26,321 nt of DNA. Source: SKVL01 sp051747785 (lineage in GTDB: Bacteria > Patescibacteriota > Minisyncoccia > Phycocordibacterales > CSBR16-193). Shown here piece after piece: positions 21,947 to 26,321 of the stretch. Within the stretch, counting starts at the first letter, position 1. The number at the start of each line of letters is the position of its first letter. A program made the position numbers and the translations under genes. The stretch spans positions 1 through 26,321 of the forward strand of contig JBNJGN010000008.1 in the NCBI GenBank assembly GCA_051747785.1. Reading direction: 5' to 3'. The notes below the pieces were generated by a model, which worked only from the letters and a program-made list of their open reading frames with translations, searched no databases and was not told the origin of the DNA.

Positions 21947-22081
21947 GTTAGAGGAATTGGTTAACTTATATTCTTATAATAATTGAGCTTTACACTTAAA
22001 AAGTAAAGCGTCTTTCTCTTGAGGTGTCTAAATGGTCTAATTTCCTTTGGCTATTTTATCTGGTGAGCCTAAAACTTTTAA

Positions 22082-22090
22082 TGTTAAACT
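22082..22090 (+). promoter_or_regulatory. Possible extended -10 of alr
   Basis: TGT followed by TAAACT (22085-22090), ending 7 nt before the ATG at 22098; leaderless-type spacing. Confidence 0.35.
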
Positions 22091-22097
22091 TTTCTTT

Positions 22098-23240
22098 ATG
22101 AAAGATGAAATTAAAAAGGGTCTTCGTACTTGGATAGATATTGATACGGAGGCTATAAGACATAATTTCTCTCTTTTTAGGGGGAGTATAAGTGATGATG
22201 TTGAACTCTGTTCGGTTGTTAAGTCAAATGCTTACGGTCACTGTCTTTTTGATTTTTCAAAACAGATGGAGGATAACGGAGTTGATAGGTTGGCCGTTGA
22301 CAGCTTTCCGGAGGGGCTTCGCTTAAGAAAAGAGGGTATAAAAAAACCAATAGTAATATTGGGCTACACTCTGCCTTTTAATTTTAATAAGGCGGCGGAT
22401 AGCGGTATCTCTATTACGATAGCCGGAAAAGAAAACCTTAAGGCCCTGTTTGATTATAAAGGAGAGAAAGAGATAAAGATCCATCTGAAGTTTGATACCG
22501 GTATGAATCGCCAGGGCTTTAAAGTGGAGGAGACTCCTTCTGTTATAAAGTTACTAAAAGAGGTGACCGGCAAGAGGAGGGTTAAAGTAGAAGGTCTCTA
22601 TACTCATTTTGCCGATGCCAAAGAACCTTCTCATGTTTCTAGCACCAAAAAACAGATAGAGGCCTTTGAAAGGGTAAGGGTAATGTTCCAAAAGGCGGGT
22701 TTTAACCCGATAGTACATGCTTCGGCTACTGCCGGAATGCTTAATTTCAAGGAAGGGCGTTACGATATGATCAGAATTGGAGCTGGAATGTACGGTATCT
22801 GGCCTTCAGGTGCTACAAAACATCAACATTTTATATCACTACCCATTTTACCCGTCCTTTCTTGGAGAACTCGTGTGGCGGATGTTAAAAGGGCAAAATC
22901 CGGCTCTGCTTTTGGATACGCTTTCACTGAAACTGTATCCAGAGATACCGACTTTGCGGTTTTGCCTATAGGTTACTGGCACGGTTTTAGACGGTCGCTG
23001 TCTTCTGTGGGTCATGTTCTTATTAAAGGGAAACGAGCTAAGGTTTTAGGATTGGTTTCAATGGATATTACTGTTGTTGATGTAACTGATATAAAAGATG
23101 TTAGAGAAGGAGATACTGTGACTCTGATCGGAAGAGACGGGGAAGATGAGATATCTGTTGAAGAAATGGCCAAATGGGCCGGGATTACTAATTATGAGAT
23201 GATAACCGGAATAAATCCTCTTATAAAAAGAATATACTAA
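22098..23240 (+). CDS. alr: Alanine racemase
   Basis: PLP enzyme converting L-Ala to D-Ala for peptidoglycan, 380 aa from this start. The PLP lysine is K42 in VVKSNAYGH; the catalytic tyrosine is Y274 in SAFGYAFTE, which aligns without gaps to the usual VSYGATYT region; LPIGYWHGF and LGLVSMDITVVDVTDI follow the family order. HFADAKEP and RIGAGMYG are the TIM-barrel landmarks. The ATG at 22098 was chosen over the upstream TTG at 22047, because the conserved start (RTWIDIDTEAIRHN) begins ten residues in, and a -10-like box sits just upstream. It is monocistronic; D-Ala-D-Ala ligase is not in the window. Confidence 0.95.
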   Translation: MKDEIKKGLRTWIDIDTEAIRHNFSLFRGSISDDVELCSVVKSNAYGHCLFDFSKQMEDNGVDRLAVDSFPEGLRLRKEGIKKPIVILGYTLPFNFNKAADSGISITIAGKENLKALFDYKGEKEIKIHLKFDTGMNRQGFKVEETPSVIKLLKEVTGKRRVKVEGLYTHFADAKEPSHVSSTKKQIEAFERVRVMFQKAGFNPIVHASATAGMLNFKEGRYDMIRIGAGMYGIWPSGATKHQHFISLPILPVLSWRTRVADVKRAKSGSAFGYAFTETVSRDTDFAVLPIGYWHGFRRSLSSVGHVLIKGKRAKVLGLVSMDITVVDVTDIKDVREGDTVTLIGRDGEDEISVEEMAKWAGITNYEMITGINPLIKRIY

Positions 23241-23260
23241 ACTTGGAATCGTAAGTATCC

Positions 23261-23304
23261 AGACAAAGTCTTTCTTTGTCTACTGAATTTTTAAAATTCA
23301 GTAG
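23261..23304. repeat. Two adjacent hairpins after alr
   Basis: AGACAAAG/CTTTGTCT (23261-23281) and CTACTGAATTTT/AAAATTCAGTAG (23280-23304) share two bases, so they may be alternative structures. There is no T-tract. 23305-23389 shows nothing else. Confidence 0.45.
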
Positions 23305-23389
23305 AGGCAATAAAAAACAGAAAAAGTGTAAATGCAGTATGGGTAGCAGTGCTTATCCTAAGTCTGCGCAGGGTAGGTAATAGGTGGTA

Positions 23390-23418
23390 TTGATTCTTTT
23401 AGGAACATGTTTTATTAT
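23390..23418 (+). promoter_or_regulatory. Promoter of the 81-aa hypothetical gene
   Basis: TTGATT (23390-23395), 17-nt spacer, TATTAT (23413-23418). Leader of about 63 nt. Confidence 0.55.
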
Positions 23419-23487
23419 GCAAACGGTGGTTATCGTTACCAGCTTAAGTTCTTTATTTAAAAAACCAAATAAGCAGAGGGAGAGACC

Positions 23488-23733
23488 ATGGGTACACTTG
23501 CTGTCATTGTGAACAAAGAGAATGCGGACGAGGTAGAAGAGATTTTAATTGTTTCTAAATGTGATTATCAAAAGGTAGAGTCAGACTTTTTCAGTGAGAC
23601 CCTTTTCCTGGTTAAGGATGAAATAAAGAGATGCATAAACTTGATAGAGGAATGTTTACTTAACGGGGCTAAAAGCGTAAAGTACCACAAGAGTAATGAT
23701 AAAAAATGTGGGATTGATGTTTTTTTAAGTTAA
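23488..23733 (+). CDS. Hypothetical 81-aa protein
   Basis: MGTLAVIVNKENADEVEEIL opens an alpha/beta protein with predicted strands at 3-8, 22-30 and 36-42 and a helix at 44-60, no transmembrane segment and no known motif. The pattern of alternating strand, helix and strand resembles a small ferredoxin-like (ACT/PII-type) fold, but this is only a guess. AGAGGGAGAG ends 3-4 nt upstream as Shine-Dalgarno, and a good promoter lies 70 nt before. A hairpin terminator follows at once. It stands alone between alr and rpmG. Confidence 0.6.
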   Translation: MGTLAVIVNKENADEVEEILIVSKCDYQKVESDFFSETLFLVKDEIKRCINLIEECLLNGAKSVKYHKSNDKKCGIDVFLS

Positions 23734-23744
23734 TTTGGTTATAG

Positions 23745-23769
23745 CGGCTTAGTTTAAACAGCTAAGCCG
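23745..23769 (+). terminator. Terminator-like hairpin
   Basis: CGGCTTAG/CTAAGCCG with a 9-nt loop, followed by TTAAGTTATT. Good stem, modest T-tail. Confidence 0.55.
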
Positions 23770-23805
23770 TTAAGTTATTAGTATTGCGGATATTGATCGG
23801 ACGGC

Positions 23806-23832
23806 TTGATTTTTTCAGTGTTTTACTATAAA
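23806..23832 (+). promoter_or_regulatory. Possible promoter of rpmG
   Basis: TTGATT (23806-23811), 15-nt spacer, TATAAA (23827-23832). The spacer is short. A small CTGTT/AACAG hairpin lies between it and the gene. Confidence 0.3.
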
Positions 23833-23870
23833 GTAACTGCTGTTCTAACAGTTCAGACTCTTATTAAATT

Positions 23871-24029
23871 ATGTCTCAAGATAGATTAATAAAATTAGCT
23901 TGCCAGGATTGTAAAAGGGTAAATTACTGGACCGGCAAGAATAAAAAGAAAGTTGAACGAAAAATAGAGCTTAAAAAGTTCTGTAAATGGTGCAAAGGCC
24001 ACCGCGTTCACAAAGAAGCAAAGAAGTAA
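23871..24029 (+). CDS. rpmG: Large ribosomal subunit protein bL33
   Basis: 50S protein near the tRNA exit site, 52 aa, normal length. The pattern is LACQDCKRVNYWTGKNKKK, then ELKKFCKWCKGHRVHKEAKK: two Cys pairs (C11/C14 and C38/C41) form the zinc ribbon of the Cys-containing L33 type, and the C-terminal CKWCKGHRVHKE is the family signature. No Shine-Dalgarno. A strong bidirectional terminator follows, then tRNA-Trp. rpmG next to tRNA-Trp is also seen in other bacteria, where secE often follows; secE is not found here. Confidence 0.93.
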   Translation: MSQDRLIKLACQDCKRVNYWTGKNKKKVERKIELKKFCKWCKGHRVHKEAKK

Positions 24030-24044
24030 TATCTTTTATTCTTT

Positions 24045-24077
24045 AAAATAAAGCTCTTATCAAGAGCTTTATTTTTT
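24045..24077. terminator. Bidirectional terminator after rpmG
   Basis: AAAATAAAGCTCTT, loop ATC, AAGAGCTTTATTTT plus TT: a 14-bp perfect stem. Confidence 0.92.
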
Positions 24078-24082
24078 GCTAT

Positions 24083-24088
24083 TATAAT
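24083..24088 (+). promoter_or_regulatory. -10 box of tRNA-Trp
   Basis: Consensus TATAAT ending 10 nt before the tRNA; TGC-TATTAT overlaps it as an extended -10. It directly abuts the rpmG terminator. Confidence 0.5.
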
Positions 24089-24098
24089 ATTGCCAATT

Positions 24099-24171
24099 AG
24101 GCCCGTCGGTTAATCGGCTAAACCACAGGTCTCCAAAACCTGGACTGCGGGTTCGAATCCCGCCGGGCCTG
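24099..24171 (+). tRNA. tRNA-Trp(CCA)
   Basis: Acceptor AGGCCCG/CGGGCCT, D-stem GGTT/AACC, anticodon stem CAGGT/ACCTG with loop CTCCAAA (CCA anticodon), T-arm GCGGG/CCCGC with TTCGAAT. The 3' CCA is not encoded. Confidence 0.93.
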
Positions 24172-24221
24172 CAGCGAATATAATGAGCGAAGCGGCGACA
24201 GTACTTGAGCGCGTCGGGGGC

Positions 24222-24426
24222 CGCCCCGCTAAGCGGGGCGTGGAGCCTGCCTGATGGCAGATAAGGGGGGGGCAGCGAAGCGCTGAGAAACGTCGGTTCT
24301 CAGAAGGTGGCGACTGAAGGGATCGAGTGGTGAAACTCCTGTCGCCCCTGCCGCGCACCAGTCGGTGCACGGCTTCGCCCCGAAGTCGTGCGACGGCTGG
24401 TAAGCGAGAGATGTACCGACCGGTAC
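24222..24426. repeat. GC-rich hairpin island next to tRNA-Trp
   Basis: At least six perfect or near-perfect stem-loops: CGCCCCGC/GCGGGGCG loop TAA (24222-24240), CAGCG/CGCTG (24273-24285), CTGAGAA/TTCTCAG (24283-24303), GCACC/GGTGC (24355-24368), GCACGGCTTCG/CGAAGTCGTGC (24367-24391), GTACCG/CGGTAC (24413-24426). Much higher G+C than the flanks. Open frames here are antisense to the tRNA and hairpins, not genes. It sits between tRNA-Trp and the GIY-YIG pseudogene. Confidence 0.65.
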
Positions 24427-24446
24427 GTATCTTGTCTTATTTATCC

Positions 24447-24698
24447 ATGAAGTTCTACTATGTTTATGTCTTGCATAACAAGTCAAAAGATTTTCTCTAT
24501 GTCGAATATTCAGAAAGCCTGTGCCCCTGAATAAAAGAGCATAATGATGGTAAAGCAAAATCTACCAAATATTTTCGACCGCTTACGCGTATCCACTATG
24601 CAGCATATAAAAACAGCAAAGACGCAAAGCGCAGAGAAAGATATTTCAAGGGCGCGAAAGGAAGAACTACTTTGAGATATATGTCAAAGGACATTTAA
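24447..24698 (+). pseudogene. GIY-YIG nuclease, interrupted by an in-frame TGA
   Basis: The 84-codon frame reads MKFYYVYVLHNKSKDFLYV, then a TGA at codon 28 (24528-24530), then IKEHNDGKAKSTKYFRPL and AYKNSKDAKRRERYFKGAKG to the stop at 24696. This is the single-domain GIY-YIG (UvrC/YhbQ-like) family of about 80-90 aa: YVYVL is the GIY-equivalent, KEHN and STKYFRP are typical, and DAKRRERYFK is the final helix. TGA probably replaces a CGA Arg codon (family has basic residues here). LYVEY, where the family has LYVGY, is a second damaging change. There is no other frame damage, so the loss is recent. A GC-rich hairpin island lies directly upstream. Confidence 0.8.
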
Positions 24699-24760
24699 AT
24701 GAGAACTGATCGCTCACTGAAGCGGTTTTACTGTATGAGATAGCAGGACGATAGAACCTC

Positions 24761-24769
24761 TGGTATACT
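24761..24769 (+). promoter_or_regulatory. Extended -10 promoter of the Nudix gene
   Basis: TGG-TATACT (24764-24769), ending 8 nt before the ATG at 24778. Leaderless-type spacing. Confidence 0.5.
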
Positions 24770-24777
24770 TCTTGTAT

Positions 24778-25205
24778 ATGGCAGACCGACAGGTAAAAGT
24801 AGCAGTGAATGCTTTTGTCGTTCGCGACGACAAACTTCTTCTCGGGAAGCGCAAGAACATAGCAGGTAATGGAACCTGGGGGGGGTTACCTGGTGGGCAC
24901 GTTGAGTATATGGAATCACTTGAAGTAGCAACTAAAATGAACTTGAGGAGGAAACAGGGTTGAAGGTACGAGAGTTGGTTTTTCATAATTTTGTAAACGA
25001 CCCGAGGCAGGAGGACTCAAGTCACTACCTCCACGTTAATTTCATTGCTCAAGGCATTGAAGGCGAGCCTAAAGTATGTGAACCCGACAAATGTTCTGAG
25101 TGGCAATGGTTTAACGTAAACAGCTTGCCCGAAAATATTTTTATAGGGCATCAACGATGTATTCCAGCTTATATCAATGACGTTATATTTAATGACTACT
25201 CGTGA
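24778..25205 (+). pseudogene. Nudix hydrolase with frameshift in the Nudix box
   Basis: The first frame (to 24963) gives VAVNAFVVRDDKLLLGKRK, GTWGGLPGGHVEYMESLEVATK; the second frame continues ELEEETGLKVRELVFHNFV and ends with EWQWFNVNSLPENIF. Joined, they form a normal ~142-aa Nudix hydrolase of the MutT/ADP-ribose type. The break is at 24937-24938, where two nucleotides stand for the conserved Arg codon of the box (R-E-x-x-E-E), a one-base deletion. An 8-G run (24878-24885) adds one extra Gly before LPGG. The substrate cannot be told. It follows the broken GIY-YIG gene. A sequencing error is possible but is not at the homopolymer. Confidence 0.8.
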
Positions 25206-25501
25206 GCGCGGCGGTTCTAACGTCGTCCACTAATCCCTGCAAAAATAGCTTTGCTTGTTTTCCAGTATGGACAGAGCTCCGATCAATCGGTTGGAGTGCA
25301 GTGTAGTTTTGAAAGGTTTTTTGGATATTTTTTAGAACTGGCGGAGCAAAATATCAAAAATCCGGACATAGAGCTTTTTGTGGTTCTGTTTTTTGGGTCT
25401 TTTATAAAATTATTTGCAGTTGAAAATAGAAGGATATAACTTCTTTTTATTCCTAATTTGGGTTAGAATAATAACTGTTAAAGGTTAATGCTATTACTAT
25501 T
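25206..25501. other. Intergenic DNA before the DUF4352 gene
   Basis: No supported gene. A 62-codon frame (25251-25439, TTG start) has no recognisable motif and no ribosome-binding site. TAGAAT (25464-25469) and the extended -10 TGC-TATTAC (25489-25497) are candidate promoters for the next gene. Confidence 0.4.
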
Positions 25502-26056
25502 GTGAGTGAGGAAAAAGAAAAAGCGCAAGAGCAGTTAAGGAGACCTCTTTGGAAAGAGTGGTGGTTTTGGTTAATTGTTATCTTTTTGTTATTTGTAGCA
25601 AGTTTCATATTTCAAAAGGGGGCTGTTAGTGAGCCTGTGGCTGAAGAAGGGGAATTAGCGGAAGATAAAACATTCTCGGTTGGAGATGTTATTGATCATA
25701 AAGGTCGGATTCTCATAGTTAATTCCGTAAAAAGAGGTTGGGATGATCATGATAGATTTGATGGCCCTGCAGATGGTTATCTTTATGTATTAATCGGTAT
25801 TACTATTCAGAATGAAAGTGAAGAAGAGTTAAGATTCGATCCTTACCATTTTGAGATAAAAGATGGTGCCGGAGTAATTCAAGGTGTTACAGGGGGTGCA
25901 AGCATTGATACACTTACTAGCGGTGATTTAGCGACGGGAGGAGAGATATCCGGACAGCTGTTATTTGAGTTAAAAGAAGAAAATATTGAAGATCTTACAT
26001 TATTTTATGAACCCTTCTTTTTGGCTGAGGGTGAGAGAATTAAAGTGGAGTTATAA
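25502..26056 (+). CDS. DUF4352 domain membrane-anchored protein
   Basis: 184 aa. One N-terminal transmembrane helix (about 20-38, FWLIVIFLLFVASFIF) after a charged cytoplasmic start, then an Ig-like beta-sandwich of the DUF4352 type: FSVGDVIDHKGRILIVNSV, a central GYLYVLIGITIQNESEEELRF, FEIKDGAGVIQG, GGEISGQLLFEL and LTLFYEPF near the end. Such domains are extracytoplasmic in many bacteria and have no enzymatic role known. The start is GTG at 25502, without Shine-Dalgarno; the next in-frame starts lie inside or after the helix. TGC-TATTAC ends 4 nt upstream. Probably surface-exposed (inference). Confidence 0.8.
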   Translation: MSEEKEKAQEQLRRPLWKEWWFWLIVIFLLFVASFIFQKGAVSEPVAEEGELAEDKTFSVGDVIDHKGRILIVNSVKRGWDDHDRFDGPADGYLYVLIGITIQNESEEELRFDPYHFEIKDGAGVIQGVTGGASIDTLTSGDLATGGEISGQLLFELKEENIEDLTLFYEPFFLAEGERIKVEL

Positions 26057-26300
26057 AAAGTATAATAAATATTTAAGACCTTTATTTAGTTTTTGTAAGA
26101 GGATTTATTACATTTAGTATCTCGTGGTCAGTAATTACCGCTTGGCTTGCCTAAAATATCTAGAGAGATCAAGATGCCGTATTTTTGTAAGACTTTGCCG
26201 GAAAAGAGTCTGTTACTTTATTTTGGGCTAAAGAAACTTTTCGGGGCCTAAATATGCTAATATACCGCTAAGTTTGAAGGTATTTTTAATATTATCTATT
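26057..26300. other. Intergenic DNA at window end
   Basis: AT-rich, no gene or strong hairpin seen. TAATAT (26287-26292) ends 8 nt before the ATG at 26301, the usual leaderless spacing. Confidence 0.4.
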
Positions 26301-26321
26301 ATGGACATTAAAAAAACGAAG
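26301..26321 (+). CDS. Start of a gene cut by the window end
   Basis: ATG followed by MDIKKTK. The reading frame is open to the end of the window, and a -10-like box precedes it at leaderless spacing. Nothing can be said about the product. Confidence 0.4.

Noticed and set aside
21866..21964. 32-codon frame starting MARTKRATFEYEQ after the zinc-ribbon gene
   Set aside because: A strong terminator hairpin (21918-21946) lies in the middle of it, and no ribosome-binding site precedes it.
24172..24440. Known structured RNA (tmRNA, RNase P RNA or SRP RNA) in the GC-rich stretch
   Set aside because: None of the conserved core motifs of these RNAs could be found; only independent hairpins.
25251..25439. 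62-codon plus-strand frame before the DUF4352 gene
   Set aside because: TTG start, no ribosome-binding site, no family features; could be a remnant but not supportable.

Overview
The window reads as a chromosomal segment of a Candidate Phyla Radiation (Patescibacteria) bacterium, most likely a member of the Parcubacteria. This assignment is inferred from gene content and style. IF-2 is cut down to its GTPase and C-terminal domains (509 aa), and the SMC is very short (760 aa). DUF4446, DUF4352 and DUF1704 proteins are present, and rpmF, rnc and smc sit near each other without the fatty-acid genes that often accompany them. Most core genes lack a Shine-Dalgarno sequence and carry a -10 box only 6-10 nt before the start codon. 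TGA is used as a normal stop (dnaE), so there is no sign of UGA recoding. The window contains one run of 100 N.

Layout. (1) 57-3910: dnaE (-) and rnhB (+), divergent from one tiny bidirectional promoter. (2) 3911-5409: a ~300-bp repeat with four hairpins, an array of six small hairpins, a UUCG hairpin, and an HNH-like protein made of two tandem modules. (3) 5441-10529: rpmF, a nusB-Nudix fusion, rnc, a second copy of the repeat (split by a gap that is almost certainly an assembly artefact), and a mini-smc that appears to lack the hinge. (4) 10565-11359: tRNA-Cys, tRNA-Leu(TAA), tRNA-Lys(CTT), a 132-bp tandem duplication that created a chimeric pseudo-tRNA, and tRNA-Leu(TAG). (5) 11400-13604: an accessory island bounded by 43-bp inverted repeats (40/43 identical), with a frameshifted small gene and a DUF1704 metallopeptidase. 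(6) 13676-17435: on the minus strand DUF4446, infB and rbfA; on the plus strand a cysteine desulfurase. (7) 17478-21293: a membrane-anchored HtrA-like protein, a ClpB/ClpC-hybrid AAA+ unfoldase, and tRNA-Tyr. (8) 21296-24171: two SD-led micro-proteins, alanine racemase, another SD-led hypothetical gene, rpmG (L33) and tRNA-Trp. (9) 24172-25205: a decayed accessory patch with a GC-rich hairpin island, a GIY-YIG gene with an in-frame TGA, and a frameshifted Nudix gene. (10) 25502-26321: a DUF4352 membrane protein and the first codons of a further gene.

Functionally, most of the window is information processing: replication and RNA-primer removal (dnaE, rnhB), ribosome parts and assembly (rpmF, rpmG, rbfA, infB, rnc, nusB), chromosome organisation (smc), protein quality control (clpB) and tRNAs. 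Cysteine desulfurase (tRNA thiolation or Fe-S supply) and alanine racemase (D-Ala for peptidoglycan) are the metabolic genes. Accessory material sits next to tRNA genes or gene ends and is rich in perfect hairpins. Twice a hairpin array lies directly beside a small nuclease-like gene (HNH-like at 4679, GIY-YIG at 24447), which is the best candidate here for an undescribed mobile or regulatory system.
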